Source: Aedes albopictus (taxonomy: Eukaryota > Arthropoda > Insecta > Diptera > Culicidae). From it: a stretch of DNA of 64,000 bases. Both the position numbers and the translations under genes were made by a program. The notes beneath the pieces were generated by a model. That model ran no database searches. It saw only the letters and a program-made list of their open reading frames with translations, and was not told the DNA's origin. The stretch is from positions 248,719,233-248,783,232 of the forward strand of contig NC_085137.1 of assembly GCF_035046485.1 (NCBI RefSeq), given 5' to 3'. This document shows positions 22,511-33,426 of this stretch, in pieces (position 1 is the first letter of the stretch; each line of letters opens with the position of its first letter).

Positions 22511-22697
22511 CACCCGATTCTTTTTTTTGCACGGGTCTGGTTTTTGCTATTCTCAGTTTCAGTCAATTTTTAACCAATTCTCATGAAATTTTGTACACAT
22601 ATTAGTACTATCAGTGTACAAAATTTCGTGAGAATCGGTTAAAATTGACTGAGTTATAGCAAAAACCAGACCCGTGCAAAAAAAAAACAATCGGGTG
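22511..22697. mobile_element. 187-bp palindromic MITE
   Basis: CACCCGATT to AATCGGGTG, nearly fully self-complementary, flanked by TA. It shares its left TA with the right border of the preceding element. Confidence 0.85.
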
Positions 22698-22956
22698 TAC
22701 CGTAATTCGGGGTAACAAGTACTGGTTCTCTAAGCATATGTTAAGCAACTTGAAAAAGTATTGCAACGCTATAAAACATGTTCTTAAAATCTCGATAATA
22801 AAGATAAATAATAATAATAATTAAAACATGTCTAAAAAGGCATTTTAATATTTTTTTTTATTTTATTGATTTGGGGTAATCATCTCAGTAATCAATGTTC
22901 ATTTGTGTTGAAAATACCGTTACATACTTACTAAATTCGGGCTCCCTGATTTCGAA

Positions 22957-23179
22957 TAGGATCTGGGACCATTTGGGCAGGAGCACTTATTTTGGGCACT
23001 TGCTGCTATCACTCAGTCAATTTTGAATCGATTGACTTAATTTTTGAGATACGATCAGATACGCACACTATCTAGCCATGTTCAAAAATTCAAGTCAATC
23101 GGTTTGAAACTGACTGAGTTATAGAAGGAAATGCCCATGCCCAAAATATATGCCCCTGCCCAAATAGTTCCAGACCCTA
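22957..23179. mobile_element. Palindromic MITE family C, copy 1
   Basis: TAGGATCTGGGACCATTTGG at the left mirrors the right end CAGACCCTA. Its two halves contain the related GACTGAGTTATAG and CACTCAGTC motifs. Copies 2 and 3 lie at 25491-25697 and 26660-26876. Confidence 0.8.
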
Positions 23180-24160
23180 TGTTGTGCAATTTTTTTTATT
23201 TTTTCCTCCTTTGTTAAATTTGCTCGAATTGTTTCGTTTTCCATTTGAAAATCCGTTTTTATTCAATATAATTTTATACGTTGATTTTTTCGCTATACTT
23301 TGTTCTGAGCACTTTCAGAGCATCCAAAAACTCATAATATTGTCGAAGACGCCAAGTTTGTATCTCATCGATTTCAAGAGTAACAACTGATTTTCTATGT
23401 AAAAAAAAAACGTATGTATTTTTAAAATTCAATAAAAGGCTTCAAACAAAAAAGGTACTCACAATTTTTTCACCATCAATAGAACAGAGTACGATCTTTT
23501 CAATGCAATTCGGCGATTAGAAATTCATTTGCTCCTTTTTGAAAAAAAAGTGATTTTTTGAAGAAAATCCCGATTTAATCCACCTATGGTGAACAGAACC
23601 CTTCTTACACTTATTAAAACTATTGTTGTATTATTTGTATTTAACATATTTATTTTGTGTAATGGATCAATAGTTCTAGAAAATATTGTGGATTTTGCAT
23701 CTAGTAGATTGGTTTCCAAAATAGCATCATGGACCATGGGCTAAACTACCAGAAATGCCAGACACATTCTAGAATCTTGTATGATTTTTTTTTTAAATAG
23801 CTTACATATTCTGGAATATTGTGTCTTTTGTTAACTGCCAAAAGATCTTGAATCGATTAACAAATGGGTAAGAAAATCAGCGAGATACACTTTGTCTAAT
23901 ATCTTTTAATCCGTCGAATAAATTAGCTCCGAAGTACTTGGTATTCATGGTTATGGTGTAAAAAGGACAAAAATGATATATCTACTATGCTAATCAGTTT
24001 TGGAATTAGCTAGTTATTTTGGCTGTCCAGTTCTTGCATTTTTCCCACAATATATAAATTAAAACCTTTCATTTAACATATTGTTAGTTTTCATAGAATT
24101 CCTGTTAATTTGTAATTTGTTATTTATAATTTTATTGAAAACAATAACCTGCTAGTAAAA
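23180..24160. other. AT-rich intronic DNA, nothing recognised
   Basis: Homopolymer runs and scattered AT-rich sequence without gene, RNA or element borders that I can define. Confidence 0.4.
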
Positions 24161-24365
24161 AAGGAATTTATTGAAATACTCTTCGAAAGATATCTCAGTA
24201 ACCAAATGTCCAATCGAAATAAAATTTCAGGGCTTTTTACAAAGATACTGTAGCTTTCATTTGGTCCTAAGAGAACCCAAATTGGTTGACAGACGGCTGA
24301 GATATTTATTATGATACACTTGGTCAAAAATCTCTCAAAAGGTTAACCTGTATTACTCCCAAGTA

Positions 24366-25308
24366 GGGTAGGTAATCAAAATTTGAACCAAATTGCGGCT
24401 TTCTGAAGCAGTGCAAATTTTAAGTGATTTTTTCTCCCACATGGAAATAATTTCCTACGGCGAAATCGTATGCACATGAAAGCCACGGGTATAAGCTTTC
24501 TGGTAAATGGTAAAAAGTTTGTGTTTGCACCGAATTTCATTGAAATATTTGATTTTTCATCAACAATGATTTTAATCTTAATTTGAACCATCGTAATCAT
24601 AATTTGAACCAATTTTAATCTTAATTTGAACTACTGGCGGCAGCAGCTCGAGTAACTCACAAAACAGCCAATTCCATGCTAAACAATGAAAAATCACATA
24701 AATCTGCTAATTCTCATACCTAATTTTCATTAGGCATTGGAATCTCAACTCAGAATGTTCGAAATTCTTTAGGAATTTGGAAACTAAATTGGGATTTTTT
24801 CATCCCCCAAGAGTAAACAAAGCAACCACTAGCGCAATCTACAGGCCAACACTAGAAGCTCACCCCCGTTTACTAGTTCAAATTTAGATTACAAATGGTT
24901 CAACTTAAGATAACATTCTCTAAGTAAGAATCAATTGAATTTGATAATTTTATGACACATAATGCTAAATATTATTCGGTTGGTCGATTCTACGATAAAT
25001 AAGCTTTCATTCGACGTGTTCACATATTGCGTGTGATACAATGCATGAGCTGTACGAGTGCACCGAAAATGTGCTTTCTCTTGGGGGAAATGGGTGAAAT
25101 CACAGTGATTTTTCAATTGCCTGTTTTCCATAACAAAAACGCCTTTTTCGATGTTTTTAAAGTCCATGTTATCAGGTTACATTACGGAAAGCTGTTTAAC
25201 ATCTTTTTCGTGACAATATTTGCCTGAAAAGTACGTCGTTTTAATGAATTTTGAAATGGTTCAAATTAAGATTACAATTTGACTAGTTCAAAGTTTGATT
25301 TCTTACCC
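24366..25308. mobile_element. 943-bp TIR element, TA duplication
   Basis: GGGTAGGTAATCAAA at the left and TTTGATTTCTTACCC at the right, flanked by TA. It splits two neighbouring array units: the intact form is read across CAAG-TA-CTCTTTGAAAG. Internal TTTGAACC motifs recur near 24585, 24608 and 24630. Confidence 0.8.
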
Positions 25309-25490
25309 TACTCTTTGAAAGATATCTCGATAACCAAATGTCCAATCCTAATAAAAATGTATAGGGTTCTACTAGGATGTTGTAGCTTTCATTTGGTGCC
25401 AAGAGGACCCAAATCGATTGCCACACGGCTGAGATATTTAGTATGATACACTTTGTTAAAAATCTCAAACAGTTTAGTTGTAGGGTCTTG

Positions 25491-25697
25491 TACCAATTGG
25501 GTAGGTGTACCTATTTTAGGCACTTGTCGCTATAACTAAGCCAATTTCAAAATAATTGACTTGAAATTTTGTATAGGCTTAGGCACGTACAGTATCTAAC
25601 TCTATACAAGAATTCAAATCAATCGGATTGAAATTGACTTAGTTATAGCCACAAGTGCCCAAAATAGGTACACCTGCCCAAATGGTACAAGACCCTA
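25491..25697. mobile_element. Palindromic MITE family C, copy 2
   Basis: TAGGGTCTTGTACCAATTGG to its inverse. The inner halves read TAACTAAGCCAATTTC and GAAATTGACTTAGTTA. Confidence 0.8.
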
Positions 25698-25929
25698 TAT
25701 CTCCTAAGTAATCTTTGAAAGATATCTCAGTAACCAAATGTCCAATCGAAATAAAATTTCGCGTTCTACTAGGATGTTGTAGCTTTCATTTGCTGTCAAG
25801 AGAACTCAAATCGGTTGACAGACGGCTGAGATATTCATCAACATGCTAAATGTAAAAAATCTCTCAAAAAGCTAACCCTTATTACTTCAAAGTACTCTTC
25901 GAAAGATATCTCCGAAAAAAAGCGAATAT

Positions 25930-26659
25930 CTTTTTAACTATGACAGATAGAACAGTGAGCTCTTTGGAAAAAAAATATGCGTTAGTTCTAAAAGTGCTCG
26001 GAACAAAGTTTTTACGAGAAACGAATGGATTAAAAGTTAGAAAACTGAATTTCATGGATCATCCTATCATGATTCTTAAAAAAAAAATAAATATAAGTTA
26101 TGAACCATAAGAGATAGAATAATGGTTTCTTCGGCAAACTTGCTCGAAATAAGTTCTTTTACAACTTTGTAGAACACTTTGTAAGCGTACATGCAACTAT
26201 TAAAAAGCAGATGTTTGAATCAGTTAAACTAGAGGGACCACCCTAATTACACAATGATGAGAAAAAAGGTCGAACAATATGAAGAAACTTTCCCAAAGAC
26301 ATCTTGTATCTAAAACATAAGGTTTAGGCACAAATATTTTTGTCTTCGTAAATGCGGCTCTTTGTGCATTGCGTTACGAAACACAGTAAAGAAAAAATGG
26401 ATTTATTTATATGATTATGAAACTTAATTTCCATGAATTTCATATTATTTAGTAGCTAAACAATAGATATACTACTATAATTACACTAGTTTACAAAATA
26501 AAACGAAAGTCGTGAACTTTTGTCAAAGACCAAAATTTTTGAAGCACAGTTTAGCGCTGATTTCGAAACCGTGCAAAAAAAATTAAGTAGAACAGTTTTA
26601 GAGTTTTAGCTCAATATTGAGTTTTACAATTGGAAAAAAAGAATTTACTAAAATTCAAA
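25930..26659. other. AT-rich intronic DNA, nothing recognised
   Basis: No coding potential, no TIR pair I could close. Confidence 0.4.
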
Positions 26660-26876
26660 TAGGGTCTGGGATCATATGGGCAGGAGCACCCATTTTAGGC
26701 ACTTGCTGCTATAACCCAGTCAATTTCAAACCGATTGACTTGAAATTTTGAACATAGCTAGATACTGCGCTTTTCTGTTTATGTTCCAAAAATCAAGTCA
26801 ATCGGTTCAATATTGTCGGAGTTATAACAGCAAGTACCCAAAATGGGTGCTCCTGCCCAAATGGTCCCAGACCCTA
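26660..26876. mobile_element. Palindromic MITE family C, copy 3
   Basis: TAGGGTCTGGGATCATATGG to its inverse, about 217 bp, TA at both ends. Confidence 0.82.
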
Positions 26877-27363
26877 TCTTGCGTTTTGTTCAACCAATTT
26901 TAAACCATTTTTCATAAATTAAAAGCTGAATATTATGCTTTTGGTCGAAATACGAAGTGACCGAACGTGCGAAAATTGATTTTTAACCTACTTAGAAATG
27001 TCGCAACTCAATTTGGATTAGTGCATATTGTTGCTCTTAATTAGCTTAATGATGCGCAACAGAAAAAAATAGATTCAAATTTACTTCGCAGCCGCAACTT
27101 CGCATGTGCTTCTAGCGACGACTTCGATTTGGTGGTACGACGATAATATATGTAATACCATTCGATCATCTGAATGCAGATTTTGCGCCAGATTGATGAA
27201 ATTCAAGATATTGGCGAGTTTTAGGGACGATTTCCTTAAATTTTAGCAAAATTTCCAAAAATATATAAAGAAATGTATTTTTTCCAATAAGAAAAGAACA
27301 TTTCTGTAATGTATTTTTTCCAATAAGAAAATAATATTTCTTAACGTTTATTTGACATATGCA

Positions 27364-27785
27364 CTGCCGTGAATCGCAAGTCAGTCCCATCTGCATTTTG
27401 GACAAAAATGAGTTAATGGCCGTTTTCGAGCTTTCTTCGGATGATCTTTTAGCTGCGTGCAAAAAAATATATAGTTTGTTCAGTAAAATTGAAAAACAAC
27501 ACCAAGTCAGATTGTCCCATAATGAAATGTAATCGCAAGTCAGTCCCATTACGACCTTGTGCACCCTCCGGTACAAAACCTAACACTATTTAAGCCAGTT
27601 TTATATTTTTAACTGTTACGTTTTCACGTTTGAAACAATATGTGAAAGTTTCATGATGATCGCAAAAGTTTTCAACCCATGGCGATTTTTTAGAGTTTCG
27701 CATGGAAAACGAATTTGAAAACTTTAGAGGCCATTTTCTCAATGCCTACTTTTTACATATGGGACTGACTTGCGATTCACGGCAG
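27364..27785. mobile_element. MITE family A, copy 3 (422 bp)
   Basis: Reverse-orientation copy with TGCA on both sides (27360-27363 and 27786-27789). Core collinear with copies 1 and 2. Confidence 0.9.
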
Positions 27786-28049
27786 TGCAGGCGAGTTACA
27801 GTAAAAAAATCAGCGCAATCGGAGATTTGATTACAAAGAATTAGATGTGTGAAGTGTGAAGTGAGCGACTTTACTTAAAAATAAAACGAAAATCGATTTC
27901 AAATCATCAACCTTATGTGGAAAGTCGAAAAAAAATTCGCTCTACTGTATTTTTTTTCCTTCGCGTTTGCGAACTCAGGGTATGATTCTACACCAAAAAT
28001 GATCATCAGCTTACCGAGTTCAAAAATGCTGTAAACTAGCGTTAGCGAG

Positions 28050-28644
28050 GGGTCTGGTACGTTTGGCATAAGGCCGTTTGGCATAAGGACATTTGGCATA
28101 AGGACGTTTGGCATAAAGGACATTTGGCATAAGGGACGTTTGGCATAAAGGACGTTTGGCATAAAGAATATGTGAAATGTATTTTCCTTCTGGAAAAATT
28201 AAAAAACAGCCTTCAAGGGAAAGAAGGCAAACTTTTTGTTTTTGCATTATATTGGATCTCTTATTTTCGAAATAACCTTTTGCTTCCATGAATTCGATTT
28301 TTTTTCGGAAGGGGAATGTTCCTTCTTTTGTATATAGGCTGTTCTTCATCGATACAAGCAATTTTGATTCCGGTAATGGTAATTATTGCATTATAATGGA
28401 TTATCCTTCTTTTGTATAATTATTCTTCTTTAAGTAATGTAGTTCACTTTTAAGTATGTAGTTCACTTTTTACTGAAATCATTTTATGCCAAACGTACTT
28501 TATGCCAAATGTCCATTATGCCAAATGTCCTTTATGCCAAGTGTCCTTTATGCCAAACGTCCTTATGCCAAACGTCCTTATGCCAAATGGCATTATGCCA
28601 AACGGCCTTATGCCAAACGGCCTTATGCCAAACGTACCAGACCC
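28050..28644. mobile_element. hAT-type element with terminal tandem arrays
   Basis: The 595-bp element starts GGGTCTGGTACGTTTGGCAT and ends in its inverse, with an exact 8-bp duplication TTAGCGAG (28042-28049 and 28645-28652). The left arm has seven tandem copies of a 15-16-base unit around TTTGGCATAAGG; the right arm has ten inverted copies around CCTTATGCCAAA. The unit probably binds transposase. Peptide frames rich in MPNVLYAKRP are just translations of the array. Confidence 0.9.
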
Positions 28645-28753
28645 TTAGCGAGTGTTAGATAAAAAGGAATAAAGTCGACTCTCCACATGTCGATGTTCTA
28701 CATCTCGATATCTTTCCCTAGGTCGATGGTTTCATCGGTCACTTCAATCTGTA

Positions 28754-29680
28754 GGGGTGGTGGGGGTAAAGTGGACAACCTAAGCAGTTTGATCGTTTCC
28801 CGCGGAAATGCAGCAAAATCCATCTGCTAACATGGAAGGTAATGATATACTCTAGAAATCATGTAAGAGGTTGCGTTTAAAAAATATTGTTTTCTTTGAT
28901 TATTTTCTTCACCAAATCGTGCATCAAAATAGCGTGAAAAAAATTGGTGGGGGTAAAATGGACAATCGATGGGGTAAAATGAACAAGTCGTTAAAAGTTA
29001 TATATCATCATATTGTTTCTATGTTTTTATATACAAACTATCAAATTTCATACGATACCTTTATTTTGTCGTTTTCAAACTTTTAGTACAAACTTTGAAA
29101 CACACTTAAATAATTATTGTAAAAATAGTGTAAAAACAAGCACTGTTTTGGATGAAAATTATATTTTGTTGATATAAAATATTTTTTTATAACTTTTTAC
29201 TTCAACTATCTCACGATAGGTATGACGGCTGATGATTCTGAAGTTTGTCTAAAAATATATGAAATTTTGGTGAAATTTGAACCGATTGTCCATTTTACCC
29301 CCACGGTCTGATTTTGTTAAAATTATTTCCAAAACTTTTTTTTTTACAAAACTTAAATTTTTTTTTCGGTCAAATATATTCTTCTACGTGGACTTAATTG
29401 GTTTAGGGCGTAAAACTTGTAATAATTTGAAAATAACTTACGAGAAAGCCTTAGCAATTATAAGCAGATTTTACATCATTTTCGATTTTTCACGTGATTT
29501 TTAAAGTTTTTGTCATCTTGAAGAGGTTTTTTTGATTTTAATGTTCAAGATCAGCAAAAGTATAATGATTCATGCTTAGGCATAAGCTTCAATCGTTGAA
29601 ACATTTTGAAAAACAATAAAAGCCATGAAACTGTACCCTGTCCATTTTACCCCACCTGTCCACTTTACCCCCACCACCCC
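28754..29680. mobile_element. 927-bp TIR element with repeated GGGGTAAA-TGGACA boxes
   Basis: GGGGTGGTGGGGGTAAAGTG at the left and its inverse at the right, flanked by TA. The box GGGGTAAAATGGACA recurs inside both ends (near 28950, 28975, 29285 and 29640). No transposase frame. Confidence 0.82.
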
Positions 29681-29884
29681 TATACATTTTACCCCTCTAA
29701 ATGTCGATATCTTTTTTTCTCGATATCTCCCTATCTCGATGCGATCTCGTTCGTTTTTGTTCTAGATTTTCTTTCCATATGTCGATATGTCCATATCCGC
29801 AGGATATGGACCTGTAATGCGACCAAACCTGTAATGCGATCTAAGTGCATGTATTGACCACATTAAAGAGAAAGGAGCACTTAC

Positions 29885-30326
29885 CTAGACTGCCTCTTGA
29901 AGTCCTGGAAAGCAGCGCTCTGAAGACATGCCGTTGTACTGACTTTATCTGTTTTAACATGTTATTGTAACTATGTTTATTACATGATTGTATGAGCAAA
30001 ATGAAATATTACCATAGAGGAACTGAATTTGCTGCTGGTAGATGTACACTGCGCCATACGCCAGCTTTGCCACCATAATCAACGGTTTGTTGGAATTGAC
30101 GCAATCGATGATGGATTTACTGTGTTACAAAGAACGAACACCTCATAAAACGTCCCAGAAAAAAATCATAATTATTCTTCACTTACCACATTTCGTCGAT
30201 GTCGATTTGCTCACACTGACCACGCTTGAAGTATCGCCGGAAAAGGGTTTTGTTCGTGGCGGCCAACCACATCGCCGCCAGTCGGCCGTTCTTCCGCACC
30301 GAAAACAGATCCAACTCCACATACAT
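29885..30326 (-). CDS. Kleisin (Rad21/Rec8 family), exons 1-3
   Basis: Exons on the minus strand are 30326-30187, 30119-30013 and 29948-29885, joined by GT/AG introns of about 65 bases. Translation starts at 30326 with MYVELDLFSVRKNGRLAAMW, matching the kleisin N-terminal pattern ([20 protein letters not shown] in RAD21), and continues LIMVAKLAYGAVYIYQQQIQ, the helix that in other kleisins contacts the Smc3 neck. Exon 3 ends in phase with exon 4 at 16242, across a 13.6-kb intron. Joined to exons 4-7, the gene encodes at least 553 residues. The first Met is chosen because it begins the domain. Likely role is meiotic chromosome-axis or cohesin assembly. The exon 3 acceptor (AAAACAG) is weak, but it gives the only frame that runs on into exon 4. 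Confidence 0.8.
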
Positions 30327-30455
30327 TTTCTGGCACACAATCCGACGGATTAACGATAAAATTCACTGAAAATCGCACCAACAACTTCCAAACACAGCGC
30401 AAAACTGTATCGAACAAACTGTCAAACGTTTACTTGTTTTTGAATTTCTACCACG

Positions 30456-30474
30456 CGGTCGGTCGGTCGGTCGG
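30456..30474. repeat. (CGGT)n simple repeat
   Basis: Short CGGT tandem run about 130 bases upstream of the kleisin start codon, in its presumed promoter region. Confidence 0.8.
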
Positions 30475-31602
30475 CCTACTGTACCTATTATATCTTCTCG
30501 CGTACTCTGGTGATGCGCGAGGACGCGCGTGTCTGCGTGCGTAACGAGCGAGATTTCACAGCATGCTGGAGTGCGATCGATTAGATTGATCTCAGAGATT
30601 GATATACCTAGGTAGATAGAATGATCGTGTGGCGTGGGTCAATATATCTGTGATAAAGGCTCTGTATTGTCTCTCTGGTAGGTATATATACACGCTCTCT
30701 CTCTGATGGCAAGCTGATGCAGACCTATGCAGACTAACAGAATGTCCCGTAAATTCATCAATCACATGTATTGTAAATTCATCTGTTTTGATCTATGTAC
30801 GTGACTATGTATTTTATTGGAAAACTGTAAGTATAAACCGAGGTAAACTGGTTAAATACTGGATTAAATTATTTGAAGTCCTAATAAAATGGGTGTTTGA
30901 CGAAGGTAAAATGATCCTTTTAAACCGCATTACATTTGCACTAATTATAGTTTTCCGATTCTAGAAGCACAGATAATTGGGAATGTGGTAGGTATTGTGA
31001 TCCTGAACTTGAAGTGAACGATATAATGAACCATCGTTGAATGGCATCATGATTTGCCTCGGATTTGGGCATTGTACCTAGGGTAATTGTTCCCTTCGTT
31101 GTGGTAGTATCTAATGTTGCGGTAATGGCAATTGAGCACTTTCTCGACTGAAATGTTATCAAAAGGTATTTTTGATAGATGTATTATGCCTAAATTATGA
31201 GATTGTACCATTTGTGTGCTTAAGATTTGCCCAAAAAATATTTTCTTTAGATGCAACGACGGTGTGCAAATTGGGCAAGTTTTTGGGAATGATTTAACAA
31301 TACTTAACCTAGCTCTTAACGCAAAACTAATTAACAAACATTCCACCAGCTATCGCCTTAGGTTGTTAACCTTCTCCTGGAGGCTCGGGTCCTGGTTAGT
31401 ACTTAGACTACCCGTTGGACACAAGCTACTGGATGGCGAATGGGAGCCAACTCAACTAGCTGTTGTTCGGCTCGCCATTTTATCTGTAGTTCAAGTACGG
31501 TTCGAGATACCGTGGAAGTAACGGAATCCCACTTGGCCGTCCCCGTACACATCGTTTTAACATGATATGTATGTCTGCATAGCCATTCTAAACATGTCAG
31601 GG
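30475..31602. other. Kleisin upstream region, no gene seen
   Basis: Contains GCGCGAGGACGCGCG and short CT and TA runs (30690-30710). No exon on either strand that I can support. Confidence 0.4.
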
Positions 31603-31985
31603 CTAGCCTCGATGGCCGTCTTGACTATTGATGGCTACTGTTGGGTTACCGTCCAGACCCGGGGCCTTGTTCGACTTAAGCGACTCCTCTATTGCAATGA
31701 GTTCGTCGTTCATCACCAGGGCGATCTCGCTATGGTCGGTTTTACCATAGGGGACGGGGGCCCATGGTCTTGTATCGTGGCACGGGAAAAGCGCTCTCAC
31801 GATCTTCTGCAGCATCTCGGAGGAGCGTTCTGGGGTTGCTGACGCGCCCTTCGTTTTGGCCTTAACTACTCTGCAGGCTGCTGTGTTGGCTGCCTGGCAG
31901 AAATTTTCGAAGCACATCCGCATTTGTGCCTTTATCTCTTTGTTCAGTGCCAGTTTGGCCGTCCATGGACCGAGTAGAATGGAGA
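31603..31985 (-). pseudogene. Non-LTR retrotransposon fragment (R1/Jockey-like)
   Basis: Reads MRMCFENFCQAANTAACRVV then EMLQKIVRALFP and SLKSNKAPGLDGNP, the linker between endonuclease and RT in R1/Jockey-type elements (KAPGLDG is diagnostic). It ends before the RT catalytic blocks. It borders the Ty3 element insertion. Confidence 0.8.
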
Positions 31986-32031
31986 CGACTCCTACGTACA
32001 GCAGAGGACACTCAGGCCTTAGTCTGATCGG

Positions 32032-32276
32032 TGTACTATATTTGGAGTTTTCTTCAGAGTAAAGTGTACACCCGTTAGCTGTTGGGCTCGGAACCAGAAT
32101 GATTTATTCAATTTGCTTTTCGTGGCAACCGACCAACGCTCGGTGGCGTATGGTTTATTCTGTTGTGCTTAGTTGCACGATTAAGCAGGCCACACAAAGT
32201 GCATAGCCTGTTTGATTGTTATGATATAAACATCCGCGTGGACGTTTATTTAACTTTGCCGATTCATCACACTACA
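32032..32276 (-). repeat. 3' LTR of Ty3/gypsy element
   Basis: 245 bp, TGTAGTGTGATG to AGTACA on the minus strand. Intact, without the MITE carried by the other LTR. Outer flank TCGG (32028-32031). Confidence 0.93.
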
Positions 32277-32289
32277 CCTTCCCCCTTTT
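32277..32289 (-). promoter_or_regulatory. Polypurine tract of Ty3/gypsy element
   Basis: AAAAGGGGGAAGG on the minus strand directly abuts the 3' LTR. Confidence 0.8.
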
Positions 32290-32544
32290 GGAAAAGAGTG
32301 GCGTGAGGATTCAGACACTCGTATTAATTTGGAAAAAAATGGATTTGGAATTTTCATGACCTTGAGCGTTGTTCGGTTGCTTGCTTAGATTATTGGTTAC
32401 AATGAATTTCGTCGTATGACTATAATTGAATTGACAAAATATGATTAATTTATAGTTTGACAATGTTCTGTTATTTTATATTTGATGTACTGGAATTATT
32501 TAAACAATTATAATATAAGTTGGCTGCCTTCCCATTTTTTTTTT

Positions 32545-33232
32545 TTACATCTTTATTAATCTATTTTTATGAACTTCTATTTTTTTTGTTTTTGCAAGAT
32601 CTTCTATGACGCAGTTGCTATTTTTAGTTTCTATAACTTTATATGGTCCTGTATAAAACGAGTCTAATTTTTTCCTGTTTTCCTTGGTTATGTAGACTAA
32701 ATCTCCTAATGAGACGTCGATTGGGTTTAGGTTGATATTTAGGTCAGCAGTTCTTTGAATTTTCTCTTTGATCATATGTTCCCTTGCTATAGTTTGACTT
32801 TTTTGTAATTTAAATTTCAATTCATTCATGTATTGCTCAATATTATAAACTGGTTCTATAGTTCTGTTGTTCATCAGATCTTGCGGTAAATTTGGTTTCC
32901 TTCCATAGACTAATTCGAACGGTGTAAGATTAGAATCTGTATGCGGGGTTGTATTGTATACAAAAGTGTAGAAACCAACCCAATCATCCCAGTCGTCATG
33001 GTGTTCATTTGAGAATGATCGCAGATACTCGTTTAGGCATCTGTGATTTCTCTCCAATGCACCGATCGTCTCTGGATGATAGGCGGCTGAAAAGGTTTGT
33101 TTGAAATTTAAAATTTTGCTGATCTGCTGAAGAACTTCGTTGCAATATTCGGTTCCTCTATCAGATCTTAGCTCCAAGAAGTTACCATATTTAAGGATAA
33201 AATCTTCTACTAATGCACGAGCAATAGTATTA
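32545..33232 (-). pseudogene. Ty3/gypsy integrase, C-terminal part
   Basis: Continues the integrase broken at 33427. Shows the second catalytic Asp in ELRSDRGTEYCN and the Glu in GALERNHRC, then WVGFYTFVYNTTPH and a C-terminal region ending near RLIKM. It is in the same coding order as the upstream frame but separated by a 194-bp MITE, so it is not made as part of Pol. No env gene lies between here and the LTR. Confidence 0.9.
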
Positions 33233-33426
33233 CAGTCGAACCTCCATGAGTCGATGTTCCTTGACTCGATATCGACTCATGGAGGTAAATTTTTCCATAC
33301 TGAAAAATAATTTCTGGATTACTATGATGGTCCCTCCAAAAAGCTTCCCATAGGAATTTTGTTCCACTACTCGATATTTCCTTGAGTCGATGGTCCCTTC
33401 AATATCGACTCATGGAGGTTTTACTG
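33233..33426. mobile_element. 194-bp MITE inside integrase, TA duplication
   Basis: CAGTCGAACCTCCATGAGTC and its inverse CAGTAAAACCTCCATGAGTC form the ends, flanked by TA (33231-33232 and 33427-33428). Excision of it and one TA leaves integrase in frame. Confidence 0.88.

Larger units (their letters stand above)
24160..25930. repeat. Three related 180-200-bp blocks
   Basis: Blocks at about 24165-24360, 25312-25480 and 25705-25925 share GAAAGATATCTC, ACCAAATGTCCAAT and GACGGCTGAGATATT in the same order and direction. They look like diverged units of one tandem array that later received the insertions at 24366 and 25491. Confidence 0.7.

Noticed and set aside
27899..28361. Minus-strand frames rich in MPNVLYAKRP repeats as a gene
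   Set aside because: They are plain translations of the TTTGGCATAAGG tandem array.
28042..28652. CRISPR-like array of short repeats
   Set aside because: Units are adjacent without unique spacers, arms are inverted, and the block has an 8-bp target duplication. It is a transposon in animal DNA.
32545..32650. Possible env gene between pol and the 3' LTR
   Set aside because: Only about 270 bases lie between the integrase stop and the LTR, with no frame of any length.
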